A stretch of DNA of 64,000 bases. Source: Gemmatimonadota bacterium (GTDB taxonomy: Bacteria; JAAXHH01). A program made the position numbers and the translations under genes. This document shows, piece after piece, positions 26,885 through 35,159 of this stretch. The DNA lies in the NCBI GenBank assembly GCA_009841265.1, contig VXMB01000009.1, forward strand, positions 1,474,216 through 1,538,215, given 5' to 3'. How positions within the stretch are numbered: position 1 is the stretch's first letter; each line of letters begins with the position of its first letter. The notes under the pieces were generated by a model, which saw only the letters and a list, made by a program, of their open reading frames with translations, did not search any database and was not told where the DNA came from.

Positions 26885-27985
26885 TTGAGAATCGGCATCA
26901 TCGGCCACACCGGCTGCGGAGACTTCGGACATTCCCTGGACCAGGCCTTCGTGGGCGTGGATGGCGCCGAGATCGCCGCCCTGGCCGATCCGGTCGAGGA
27001 GGGCAGGACGGCGGCGCTGGAACGTACCGGCGCGCAGCAAGGATACGCCCGGTACACGGATATGCTGGAGCGGGAGAAGCTGGACATCGTCGTCCTGGCC
27101 ACCCACGAGATGAGCAACCATCTCGCCATGGTGGTGGCCGCCGCCGAACAGGGGGCCCACGTGTATGCGGAGAAGCCCCTGGCGCGCACCCCGGCCGAAG
27201 TGGACGCCATGGTGGAGGCCTGCGACCGCGCAGGCGTCCTGTTGATCATGGCCCATCCCTGGCGGGGACGGCCGGAAATCCAGCGCCAGGCCATCCCCAT
27301 GATCCGGGACGGAGGGATCGGGGAACCGCGCTGGGCCCGCATGTACGGTTTCGGCGGAGAACACGGGGGAGACCAGTGGCTCATCGATCTCTATCCCCAC
27401 TTCTTCGATTTCCTGTGGCAGCTCTTCGGCGAACCGTCGTGGTGCCAGGCGATCATTACCCAGGACGGCCTTCCGGCCCGCCCGTCGGACCGGAAGGAAG
27501 GGCTGTTCGGCATGGGCACCTCCGCGGGAAACGGCCTGTGGGCCCATTACCAGTTCGACGGTTTCAACGCGGAGTTCGAGTCCTTCGCGGGCGACGGCAT
27601 CGAGAACCCCTATCGCATCGACATCCACGGGACAGAGGGCACGCTTATCCTGCCCGGTCCCACGCAGGACGGGCCGGACATCTACTTTCACCCCCATTCC
27701 AACCCGCGGCCCTTCGACGACGACCGCTGGGAAGTACTCGCCCACGAGCGGGTATCGGGCGGGGAGAAATGGATCAACGCCCACCATCGCATGGCCCGTT
27801 CCATGATGGACCTCATCGAAGGCAGAAAGCCCGAATACGAGCTCTGTCACGCGCGCACGGCCCGCCGCCATATCGAAATGGCCATGGCGGCGCACCGTTC
27901 CCACATCACGGGCGCACGGGTGGCCTTTCCCTTTGCCGAAACGGGCAACCCCTTCGACACCTGGACGGAAGAAGGGCGGTCGTAG
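26885..27985 (+). CDS. Gfo/Idh/MocA family oxidoreductase
   Basis: NAD(P)-dependent sugar or polyol dehydrogenase family protein of 366 residues, TTG start. The Rossmann motif IGIIGHTGCGDFG is at the N-terminus, followed by VYAEKPLARTPAE (the EKP motif with catalytic Lys) near residue 100. The C-terminal alpha/beta half has DLYPHFFDFL where the family's catalytic His region lies. No signal peptide. It precedes the DapA-like gene with no gap (TAG immediately followed by ATG), so the two products probably act on consecutive intermediates. Confidence 0.92.
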   Translation: MRIGIIGHTGCGDFGHSLDQAFVGVDGAEIAALADPVEEGRTAALERTGAQQGYARYTDMLEREKLDIVVLATHEMSNHLAMVVAAAEQGAHVYAEKPLARTPAEVDAMVEACDRAGVLLIMAHPWRGRPEIQRQAIPMIRDGGIGEPRWARMYGFGGEHGGDQWLIDLYPHFFDFLWQLFGEPSWCQAIITQDGLPARPSDRKEGLFGMGTSAGNGLWAHYQFDGFNAEFESFAGDGIENPYRIDIHGTEGTLILPGPTQDGPDIYFHPHSNPRPFDDDRWEVLAHERVSGGEKWINAHHRMARSMMDLIEGRKPEYELCHARTARRHIEMAMAAHRSHITGARVAFPFAETGNPFDTWTEEGRS

Positions 27986-28894
27986 ATGGACATGGACCGC
28001 TTCCGGCACCACCTGGCCGGGCCCGTCGCCTCGATCAACACCCCTTTTCTTAAAAATGACGCCATCGATTACGACGGGTTGCGCCGGTTCGTGGATTTCT
28101 GCATCGAAGCCGGGGCCGGTACCGTCCTGTTCACGCCCGGGGACAGTCTCTATTCGGTGCTTACCGAGGCGGAAGTCGCGGAGTTGACGGCCTTTACCGC
28201 CGGCGTCGTGAACAAGCGGGCACTGTTCATCGCAAGCGCGGGGTTCTGGTCCACGCCGCAGACCGCCGCCTTTGCTCATTACGCCCGGGACCGCGGCGCG
28301 GACGCGGTGATCGTGGCGCCGCCCGACCGCGGGATGACGGTGGACGGGCTCGTGGCCTACTACGATGCGGTTTCACGGGCCCTGCCGGCCTTCATCCTGA
28401 GCGCCGGGCTGGTGAGCGTAGGGGTCCGGGGCGCGCTGGAAACGGTCGAACGGCTCCTGGACGAGGTACCGGGCGTCGTGGGATTCAAGGAAGACTTCGG
28501 TCCCGATTTTGCCCGGGGCGCCTGCGCCAGGGCCCACGACAAGTGGGTGATCTTCGCCGGCGGCCAGAAGCAGACCCACATGGACATGCTGCCGTACGGC
28601 TGCGACGGGTACATGTCGACCTTCATCAAGTTCAAGCCGGACGTAGCCCACGCCTACTGGGCCGCCATAGAGCGCGGAGACCTCGATGCGGCCACGGACG
28701 TCATCGCGCGCTACGACATGCCCTTTTTCGACTATCTGTACAACACCTTCCCGGCGGGCGGCGACGCGGCGCAGCACGCCGTCCTGGAACTGGCCGACAT
28801 CTGCGGCCGCTGGCGGAGAAGTCCCCTGCCCGATCTCTCGGACGCGGAGATGGAGCGACTGAAGGGATTCCTGATGGACGGCGATATGCTTTAA
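27986..28894 (+). CDS. DapA/NanA-family aldolase-like protein lacking the usual active-site Tyr motif
   Basis: TIM-barrel class I aldolase/lyase family protein of 302 residues. The Schiff-base Lys is present near residue 168 in VGFKEDFG, and the N-terminal NTPFLKNDAIDYDGLRRFVD and TPGDS (for GTTGE) are recognisable. The strand that normally ends in the catalytic Tyr (YNxP) reads FILSAGLVS, so that Tyr is absent, as in some non-DapA members with altered chemistry. It probably cleaves or dehydrates a 2-keto-3-deoxy sugar acid or similar compound. Starts directly after the oxidoreductase stop. Confidence 0.88.
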   Translation: MDMDRFRHHLAGPVASINTPFLKNDAIDYDGLRRFVDFCIEAGAGTVLFTPGDSLYSVLTEAEVAELTAFTAGVVNKRALFIASAGFWSTPQTAAFAHYARDRGADAVIVAPPDRGMTVDGLVAYYDAVSRALPAFILSAGLVSVGVRGALETVERLLDEVPGVVGFKEDFGPDFARGACARAHDKWVIFAGGQKQTHMDMLPYGCDGYMSTFIKFKPDVAHAYWAAIERGDLDAATDVIARYDMPFFDYLYNTFPAGGDAAQHAVLELADICGRWRRSPLPDLSDAEMERLKGFLMDGDML

Positions 28895-28907
28895 TGGATA
28901 CTCGCCC

Positions 28908-29750
28908 ATGCAAATAGGCTATACGACCTGGGGCATGCCCAACATCCCCGTGGACCAGGCCCTGTCGTTCCTGCACGACGTGGGTTTCGACGCAGTGGAA
29001 TTGACAGTACTGCCGAACTATACGACGGCCGTGGACGGGCTCGACGCCGGTGAACGGCGGCGCATCAAGGCGCTCTGTGCCGGATACGGCCTGGCCATGC
29101 CCGCCGTCGCTGCCCACCGCTCGCTCCTCGAAGAGGACCCCGATGCCCATCGCGAGAACATGCGCCTGCTGAAACGGGCCGTCGACCTGTGCGCGGAATG
29201 GAGCGACGGCCGCGGCGCACCGGTCCTGGACACGGTAATGGGCGGCGCCCCGGAAGACTGGGAAACCAGGCAGGACTTCATTTTCGAACGGGTCCGGGAT
29301 CTGGTGGATTACGCGGCGGCCAGCGGCGTGGTGATCGGCATGGAAGCCCACGTAGGATGCGCCCTGGACACCGCGGAGAAATCCATCCAGCTCGTGGAAA
29401 GCATGGACTCGCCCCACCTGGGGCTCAATTTCGACATCAGTCACTTCGACGTCCTGGGCATGCCCATCGAGGATGCGGTCCGGCTCATGGCGCCCCACGC
29501 GGTCCATACCCACGTCAAGGACCAGCGGGGCCGCGTACCCGATTTCGAGTTTCTCGTGCCAGGAGAGGGCGATTTCGATTTTCTGGCCTACCTGCGCGCC
29601 ATGCATGCTGCCGGATACGAGGGTTCCATCACCGCGGAGGTCAGCAACATGGTGCAGAGGAAACCGGGATACGACCCCTTCGAAGCGGCCGCCCTGTGTT
29701 TCCGGACCCTGGAGAAAGCCTTCGCCGAAGCCGGCGTGCCCCGGCCGTGA
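28908..29750 (+). CDS. Sugar phosphate isomerase/epimerase-like TIM-barrel protein
   Basis: Xylose-isomerase-like TIM-barrel (AP endonuclease 2 fold) of 280 residues. The family pattern is seen in FDAVELTV, IGMEAHVG, a metal-binding LNFDISHFDVLG, the VHTHVKDQRG strand and PGEGDFDF, with Glu, Asp, His and Glu residues at the usual metal positions. Members isomerise or epimerise sugars, inosose or hydroxypyruvate; the precise substrate cannot be told. It follows the aldolase-like gene at 13 bp and precedes the aldo/keto reductase by 44 bp. Confidence 0.9.
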   Translation: MQIGYTTWGMPNIPVDQALSFLHDVGFDAVELTVLPNYTTAVDGLDAGERRRIKALCAGYGLAMPAVAAHRSLLEEDPDAHRENMRLLKRAVDLCAEWSDGRGAPVLDTVMGGAPEDWETRQDFIFERVRDLVDYAAASGVVIGMEAHVGCALDTAEKSIQLVESMDSPHLGLNFDISHFDVLGMPIEDAVRLMAPHAVHTHVKDQRGRVPDFEFLVPGEGDFDFLAYLRAMHAAGYEGSITAEVSNMVQRKPGYDPFEAAALCFRTLEKAFAEAGVPRP

Positions 29751-29794
29751 ATATGCGGCGCGTCATTTGAAAACCCGCGAATGAAAGGAAGAAC

Positions 29795-30775
29795 ATGGAA
29801 TACCGCTATCTGGGCAAGACCGGCCTGCAGGTGTCGCCGATCTGCCTCGGCACGGCCTTCCGGGGCGCGATCGACGAGCACGCCGGCATCCGGGTGATCG
29901 AGACGGCCCTCGACCTGGGGTGCAACTTCATCGACTCGGCGTTCTACGGGGAGGGGAGGTCCGAGAAGATCATCGGGAAAGCGCTCAAGGGCCGGCGCGA
30001 ACAGGTCGTGCTGTGCACCAAGATCTTCGGCACCGCGGGCAAGGGGCCCAACTACACGGGGCTTTCACGGTTCAACCTGATGCAGGGCGTGGAGAAAAGC
30101 CTGAAACGGCTGCAGACCGACTATATCGACCTCTACCTGGCCCACAGTTTCGACCCGGTCACGCCGCTCGAGGAAACCCTTTCGACCTTCGACGACCTCG
30201 TGCGCCAGGGCAAGGTCCGGTACATCGGCTGCAGCAACTGGCCGGTGTACAAGGTGGTGGATGCCCTCTGGACCAGCGACCGGCGCAACCTGGAACCCTT
30301 CGTCTGCCTGCAGTACAACTACAGCCTGCTGGCCCGGTGGGAGACGGAGCTCGAGCTCATGCCCATGGCCAGAGACCACGGGCTCGGGCTCATGTGCTAC
30401 AGCCCGCTCGCCATCGGCCTGCTGACCGGCCAGTTCCGCCGCGGGGCCGTACCGCCCGAGAACAGTCCCTGGGGGAAGAACCCCCGTCCGGGACTGAGCC
30501 GCTCACAGTATCCTTTCGACGAGGCCATGACCGACAAGCTGGACGGCATCGTGCAGACGCTGATTGACGTGGGGGAAAAGTACGGGAAGTCGCCGGCCCA
30601 GGTGGCGCTGGCCTGGATCCTGGACCACGAAGAGGTGACGGCGCCCATCATCGGTCCGGATTTTCCCGAGCAGGTCGAGGAGTCCTTTGGGGCCATGGGA
30701 TGGACGCTCGATCCGGAGGACCGCACCTTGCTGGACGAGGTCTCCGCTCCGGACCTTCCGGGGAAATACGCCTGA
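29795..30775 (+). CDS. Aldo/keto reductase
   Basis: NADPH-dependent aldo/keto reductase of 326 residues with the tetrad visible in order: Asp (FIDSAFYGEG), Tyr in the same motif, Lys (VLCTKIFG) and His (YLAHSFDP). LQYNYSLLAR and the C-terminal cofactor-binding IIGPDFPEQVEE segment fit the AKR11/12-like ('yajO/yghZ' style) group. It ends the six-gene catabolic operon. Direction of the redox step in vivo is unknown. Confidence 0.93.
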   Translation: MEYRYLGKTGLQVSPICLGTAFRGAIDEHAGIRVIETALDLGCNFIDSAFYGEGRSEKIIGKALKGRREQVVLCTKIFGTAGKGPNYTGLSRFNLMQGVEKSLKRLQTDYIDLYLAHSFDPVTPLEETLSTFDDLVRQGKVRYIGCSNWPVYKVVDALWTSDRRNLEPFVCLQYNYSLLARWETELELMPMARDHGLGLMCYSPLAIGLLTGQFRRGAVPPENSPWGKNPRPGLSRSQYPFDEAMTDKLDGIVQTLIDVGEKYGKSPAQVALAWILDHEEVTAPIIGPDFPEQVEESFGAMGWTLDPEDRTLLDEVSAPDLPGKYA

Positions 30776-30836
30776 GTTCGACGTAAGGATGGCGCCGGCC
30801 TGCCCGCGTCGGAATCCCGATCCGGCCAGACGGCTC

Positions 30837-30872
30837 GCCCGTTATGGACGCCTTGCCTGTTATGGACGCCGG
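30837..30872. repeat. 18-bp tandem duplication, 2 copies
   Basis: Units at 30837-30854 and 30855-30872 share GTTATGGACGCC. They lie in the short gap between the convergent aldo/keto reductase and the small membrane protein. Confidence 0.7.
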
Positions 30873-30876
30873 CCCG

Positions 30877-31116
30877 TCAGCCGAAGGGTTCGTCCCGGTT
30901 CCCGGCAGGCGGCTTGCGCTTCTTCGCTTCCACCCTGGTGGCGTTGTAGATGGCTCGAATGCGGCGGAACTTCTGCGCGACGAGCGCGATGAAAACCACC
31001 AGGATCACGCCCAGTACGACCTGGTAAAGCGGGTTTTCCCAGCCCAGTATAACCGGCCAGAGCGCGAGGATGGCGAGGATGGTGAAGCCCGCTTCGAGTT
31101 TTTCTTTTGTTGTCAT
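30877..31116 (-). CDS. Small two-helix membrane protein, function unknown
   Basis: Protein of 79 residues with two hydrophobic segments (about 10-26, TILAILALWPVILGW; about 29-47, LYQVVLGVILVVFIALVAQ) and a strongly basic, Arg/Lys-rich C-terminal tail (RRIRAIYNATRVEAKKRK), so both ends probably face the cytoplasm. No family recognised. It is a plausible gene because the coding frame has normal codon use and ends in the gap. Neighbours: a ThuA-Gfo/Idh fusion upstream on the same strand. Confidence 0.6.
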   Translation of the reverse strand: MTTKEKLEAGFTILAILALWPVILGWENPLYQVVLGVILVVFIALVAQKFRRIRAIYNATRVEAKKRKPPAGNRDEPFG

Positions 31117-31118
31117 AA

Positions 31119-31157
31119 CCGACGTCTCTCTTCCGGAATCCGACGTCTCTCTTCCGG
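31119..31157. repeat. Perfect 18-bp direct repeat, period 21, 2 copies
   Basis: CCGACGTCTCTCTTCCGG occurs at 31119-31136 and again at 31140-31157, separated by three bases. It fills most of the gap before the ThuA-Gfo/Idh fusion stop. Confidence 0.88.
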
Positions 31158-31169
31158 GTCCACGGCCAA

Positions 31170-32834
31170 TCAGAAATCGAATTCCACTTCCACCAACCGG
31201 TTCTCTCTCGAGGCCGTCTCACACCCCTCGATGAGTTGTATCGGACCCTTCGCCCATTCCCCCGTGATCTCCAGGGGCAGGCCGGCGAGCAGGTGATCGG
31301 CCACGTTCTTGTAATAACCTTGCCAGTTATGTCCCCGGTCATAGGGTTTCACTTCGACGACGCGGTGGCGGCCGTCGGCCGAGGCCATGGTCACCGTACC
31401 CGCGCCGTCCCCGCCTTCCATGACGATCGATCCGGCGGTTCCCTGGACGGTCCACATGGGCCTGCGGGACGCATGGATAGATGAGGTTATGAACTGCGCC
31501 TCGACGCCGGAATCGAAACGGGCGTAGGCCCGGCAGTAGTCCTCGTTGGTGTTGCTGTGCCAGACCCGCTTCATGTAGTTCCCGTAGAGCGTCGCCCGCT
31601 TGTTGATCCGGTTGCCCTGTCCGTCGAACCGCGGCACCAGTTGCAGGATCTTCTCGAAATTGTGGGCGCCCCAATCGTACATCGCCCCGCCGGAAACCGG
31701 CTTGTGGGACCGCCACGCCTGGCCCGGCAGGCCGTACCCCACCAGAGCGCTTTCAATCGAATAGACCTCGCCGATATCGCCCCGGTCGACGATCTCCCTC
31801 ATCGAAAGGATGTCCGGATCCCAGTGCCGGTTATGGTACACCGAGATCATGACGCCCTGGTCCCTGGCCAGGCCGATCAGTTCGTCCGCCTCGGAAACCT
31901 TGACCGTGAAGGGCTTCTCCGTGATGACATGCAGGCCCGCTTCAAGCAGCGGCTTCGCCACGGACGCGTGGTAGGCGTGGGGCACGATGACGATGGCGAG
32001 GTCGACGAGCCCGCTTCCGGCCATCTCCCCGGCATCCTCGAACATGGGCATGTCCTCGCCCTGCTCTTCACGCGCCGCTTCCAGCCGGGCGGGGTCCCGG
32101 TCGCAAACCGCCCCCAGTTCGAACCCCTGCGTCGCGGCGATCTGCTCGCTGTGGTGCCTCCCCATGCCGAACAACGGTCCGTATCCCACCAGCCCGATCC
32201 GGACGGGCGATCCGTCGGTCATCCCGCACACGTAACGTAGCCCCTTGATCAACTGGTCCTGGAAGTCGGCATGGACGAAGGTGCGGTTGTCGTGGCCGAG
32301 GGCGGTGTAGAACACCCGTCCCTTTCCGTAATCCCGCAGGTAGCCCAAAGGCTGGCGTTCGAGTTTCCAGATTCCGTGCTGGAACCACCTGAGCGGCGCC
32401 TCCGTCTTGATGTCCATGTTGTAGCATTCGTCCTGCACACGGAAACTCCGGCTCATGCGCGGCAGGATGTCGTCGAAGGCCGGATCGATTTCCACGTCGA
32501 AGTCGCCCAGCGGATCGTGGCCGATGAACTCGGTGCCGATCATCTCGATGTAATCGGCGTACTGCGCCAGTCCCGCGTTCGCGGTGTGCACGGCCAGCAG
32601 TCCGCCGCCGTTCCGCACGTATCCGGTGATCCCCTTTTCCTGGTCCCGGGTCAGTTCTCCGGACGCGATGTAGAGCGCCACGGCATCATAAACCGACGGG
32701 TCGCAGAGCGCATTCCGGTCGTCGGTGACGTCCAGGGTGAACTGCGAAGCGCCGTTCACGAGCCGCTCGAACATGGCGGCGAACTGGCTGAACGGTGGAC
32801 TGTGCGCGTTGATCAAGAGCAGTATGCGTTTCAC
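31170..32834 (-). CDS. ThuA-like domain fused to Gfo/Idh/MocA oxidoreductase
   Basis: Fusion protein of 554 residues. Residues 1-205 match ThuA-type glutamine-amidotransferase-like domains (YIASGELT, VRNGGGLLAVHTA, EFIGHDP, GKGRVFYTALGHDNRTF), which are linked to trehalose or keto-sugar use and lack a canonical catalytic Cys. Residues 212-554 are a Gfo/Idh/MocA oxidoreductase with Rossmann motif IGLVGYGPLFGMGRHH, the VITEKPFTVK motif (catalytic Lys) and DWGAHNFEKIL in the catalytic His region. Such proteins usually occur as separate neighbours; the fusion suggests sequential action on one sugar. Same strand as the DUF1189-like and enolase-superfamily genes. Confidence 0.93.
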   Translation of the reverse strand: MKRILLLINAHSPPFSQFAAMFERLVNGASQFTLDVTDDRNALCDPSVYDAVALYIASGELTRDQEKGITGYVRNGGGLLAVHTANAGLAQYADYIEMIGTEFIGHDPLGDFDVEIDPAFDDILPRMSRSFRVQDECYNMDIKTEAPLRWFQHGIWKLERQPLGYLRDYGKGRVFYTALGHDNRTFVHADFQDQLIKGLRYVCGMTDGSPVRIGLVGYGPLFGMGRHHSEQIAATQGFELGAVCDRDPARLEAAREEQGEDMPMFEDAGEMAGSGLVDLAIVIVPHAYHASVAKPLLEAGLHVITEKPFTVKVSEADELIGLARDQGVMISVYHNRHWDPDILSMREIVDRGDIGEVYSIESALVGYGLPGQAWRSHKPVSGGAMYDWGAHNFEKILQLVPRFDGQGNRINKRATLYGNYMKRVWHSNTNEDYCRAYARFDSGVEAQFITSSIHASRRPMWTVQGTAGSIVMEGGDGAGTVTMASADGRHRVVEVKPYDRGHNWQGYYKNVADHLLAGLPLEITGEWAKGPIQLIEGCETASRENRLVEVEFDF

Positions 32835-32872
32835 GGCGGTCCCTTCTCAGGCGGGTGGAAGAGTAGTAGGCT

Positions 32873-33661
32873 TCAGGCTGCCGCCTGCCGTTCGGCGTCC
32901 AGCGTGACCCGGATGCCGAACCGCAGATAGCCCAGGGAAAGCAGTACGCATGCCGGCCACCAGAACCAGTCCGGCAGCGGAGATTCCATGAGCATGTGCA
33001 CGGTGTCCAGCACGACGGCCGGCGTGACGGCGATGATGGCCAGGTTCAGGAGCGTACGGTACGGCAGCGCTCCTCCGGTTGACGCCGTGAAAAAGGATGC
33101 CACGTAGGCGTACAGCAGCGTCTGCACGGTCCGGTACGCGTAGGACAGCACGAGCAGTATGGGGAATAGCAGTGTATTGACCAGGGAGCGGGTCCAGTCG
33201 GCGATCACGTACAGGTCTTCCCGGGTCAGCGTCTCCGGTGGTCCGTCCGGCAGGGACGTAACGTCGACCTGGTCGCCCTCTCCCCGGATGAATATCTGGG
33301 TGCGCGTTACCAGCACCGGCGCCTCGGTGTCGTCCAGGCTGGTGTACTGTCCGGTGGGGTCGATGACGGCCAGCACCGTCCCGTCCCGGTCACGCAGGAG
33401 CGTCGGCCGGGACGAGGACGAGGACAGTTCGCCGCCGGACAGACTGAGATCGGGGACCTGGTCGATATAAAATGGGGCTTCCCGACTGACCCATTCATCC
33501 ACCTGGCTCTGCGTCTGGAGGGTGAAGGGAATCCAGGTCAGCGCCAGCAGCAGGAGGAGGTACAGAAAGGTACGGTTGCGCCAGTGACGGGCTGCATCCT
33601 CGTAAATCGCCCCGTCGTAGAAGGCCATCCAGAGTGGATGCAGAATACTGAATCGACGCAT
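32873..33661 (-). CDS. DUF1189-like membrane protein
   Basis: Integral membrane protein of 262 residues. A cytoplasmic FYDGAIYEDAARHWR start leads into a membrane helix (about 31-48), then an extracytoplasmic domain (about 50-155) with RDRDGTVLAVIDPTGQ and TQIFIRGEGD, then four hydrophobic helices. This plan, with an 'IDTTG'-like strand in the extracytoplasmic part, matches DUF1189. Function unknown. It lies between the fusion and the dehydratase gene on the same strand. Confidence 0.75.
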   Translation of the reverse strand: MRRFSILHPLWMAFYDGAIYEDAARHWRNRTFLYLLLLLALTWIPFTLQTQSQVDEWVSREAPFYIDQVPDLSLSGGELSSSSSRPTLLRDRDGTVLAVIDPTGQYTSLDDTEAPVLVTRTQIFIRGEGDQVDVTSLPDGPPETLTREDLYVIADWTRSLVNTLLFPILLVLSYAYRTVQTLLYAYVASFFTASTGGALPYRTLLNLAIIAVTPAVVLDTVHMLMESPLPDWFWWPACVLLSLGYLRFGIRVTLDAERQAAA

Positions 33662-33670
33662 GGCAAAATC

Positions 33671-34798
33671 CTAAACCGAACTGGCTACCGAGCCGTCCGA
33701 CCTGAGCAACGTGTTCGCGGTATTCATCGGGGTAAAAACCGCTCCCTCCAGCCGTTCGTCGTCCAGTTCCACACCTAGGCCCGGGTCCCGGGGAATCGGG
33801 ATGTAACCGCCTTCCCGGCGTATATTGGTCCGGTACAATTTGCTGGCTTCCGATTCATCGCCCATGCTGTACTCCTGGGTCACGAAATTGGGGATGCTGG
33901 TATCCAGGTGTACGGAAGCGGCGGTGATGAGGGGCGTCAGGAAATTGTGCGTCACGACGGCGCAGTGGTGGGCCTCGGCGATGGCCGCGATCTTCTTGCA
34001 GTGGGTCAGGCCGCCGGCGAGGGCCACGTCAGGCCGCACGTATTGCGGTCCCCCGTGGGCCAGGAGTTCCTGGAATTCCCAGATGGTATTCAGGCGTTCT
34101 CCGTTCCCGACGGGGATCCCGATTCTCCGGGCGATTTCGCCCTGGGCCATGATACTGTCGATCTGGATGGGGTCCTCGATGAAATAGAGGTTGAATTCGG
34201 TCAACGCGTTGGCCAGGGGCATGGCGGTCAGCGGCGTCAGCTTGCGGTGGACCTCCACGATGAGATCCATGTCGGGACCGCCGCCTTCGCGGGCTGCCGC
34301 GACGAGATCCCGTGCGGTGCGGATCATCCGGTCGAGGGCCATGTCCTGGTAGCCGCCCGGCAGGGGATCGAACTTGAGCGCCGTGAAGCCCTCCGACGCC
34401 GCGTTCCTGGCGGATTCGAGCATGGCCTCCGGGGTGCCGCCGCCGCCCAGCAGGTGCAGCCTGACCCGGTCCCGGCAGTTTCCGCCGAGCAGTTCCCATA
34501 TCGGTACGCCGAAGTGCTTGCCCTTGATGTCCCACAGGGCGATGTCGACGGCGCTGACGGCCCCGGACAGGGCGCTTCCCCGGAAGGGCGACATGCGGTA
34601 GAGATACTGCCAGTGATGCTCGATGCGGAACGGATCCTGCCCGACCAGGTAATCCTTGAACCGTTCCACGATCTGGTGCACGGCTTCGGGATATCCCCAG
34701 CAGGCCGTCTGTCCGACCCCGGTGAGCCCGCTGTCGGTCCGGACGCGGATGACGTATCCGCCGCCGATGAAGTACGAGGTGATGTCTTCTATTTTCAC
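33671..34798 (-). CDS. Mandelate racemase/muconate lactonizing enzyme-family (enolase superfamily) dehydratase
   Basis: Enolase-superfamily enzyme of 375 residues. An N-terminal capping domain is followed by the barrel with the ALKFD strand, a first metal-ligand strand LIVEVHRKL (Glu where Asp is more usual), the second metal ligand in YFIEDP, the third in GNGERL, and the general-base His in VVTHNF. This His and the KFDP form suggest a sugar-acid dehydratase of the galactonate/mannonate-dehydratase type. It opposes the catabolic operon and with the ThuA-Gfo/Idh fusion forms a second arm of the region. Confidence 0.93.
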   Translation of the reverse strand: MKIEDITSYFIGGGYVIRVRTDSGLTGVGQTACWGYPEAVHQIVERFKDYLVGQDPFRIEHHWQYLYRMSPFRGSALSGAVSAVDIALWDIKGKHFGVPIWELLGGNCRDRVRLHLLGGGGTPEAMLESARNAASEGFTALKFDPLPGGYQDMALDRMIRTARDLVAAAREGGGPDMDLIVEVHRKLTPLTAMPLANALTEFNLYFIEDPIQIDSIMAQGEIARRIGIPVGNGERLNTIWEFQELLAHGGPQYVRPDVALAGGLTHCKKIAAIAEAHHCAVVTHNFLTPLITAASVHLDTSIPNFVTQEYSMGDESEASKLYRTNIRREGGYIPIPRDPGLGVELDDERLEGAVFTPMNTANTLLRSDGSVASSV

Positions 34799-34883
34799 GT
34801 CGGAAACCTCTCATTACGCCGATGCGGGTATGATCCCGGCGCCTGGCAGTGACCCCGGATCAGCATGCGGTTGCCCTTCGGAT

Positions 34884-34913
34884 CAGTAGCTGCCGGTAGC
34901 TGCCAGTAGCTTT
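34884..34913. repeat. 10-bp tandem repeat, 3 copies
   Basis: Units of the form CAGTAGCTGC at 34884-34893, 34894-34903 and 34904-34913 (last partly diverged). Located in the 361-bp gap between the enolase-superfamily gene and the Tat-exported enzyme; apart from this and the promoter at 35007 I see nothing else in that gap. Confidence 0.75.
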
Positions 34914-35006
34914 CGGATAGACCCCTACCAAGTAAGCGGTGTTCCATCCACCCCGCAACCAGAAATCGGCGTCGCGGTCTGTGAACCCTCAAAATACAGT
35001 TTTTAC

Positions 35007-35036
35007 TTGAAGACCCCCTTGCGTCCTCTGTATACT
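35007..35036 (+). promoter_or_regulatory. Candidate sigma-70 promoter
   Basis: TTGAAG (35007-35012) and TATACT (35031-35036) with an 18-bp spacer. It would give a leader of roughly 117 nt before ATG 35160. Same arrangement as the promoter at 9109. Confidence 0.6.
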
Positions 35037-35159
35037 CTGATTACAGATTCTTCACAATTCGCTGTTTTTCCAGGCCCCTGGCCCGGTCCGGCGCGGCGGT
35101 GTCCGCCGTATATTCCTTACCGTCGGAGCGTGCCAGAGGTATCAATCAGGAGATTCACC

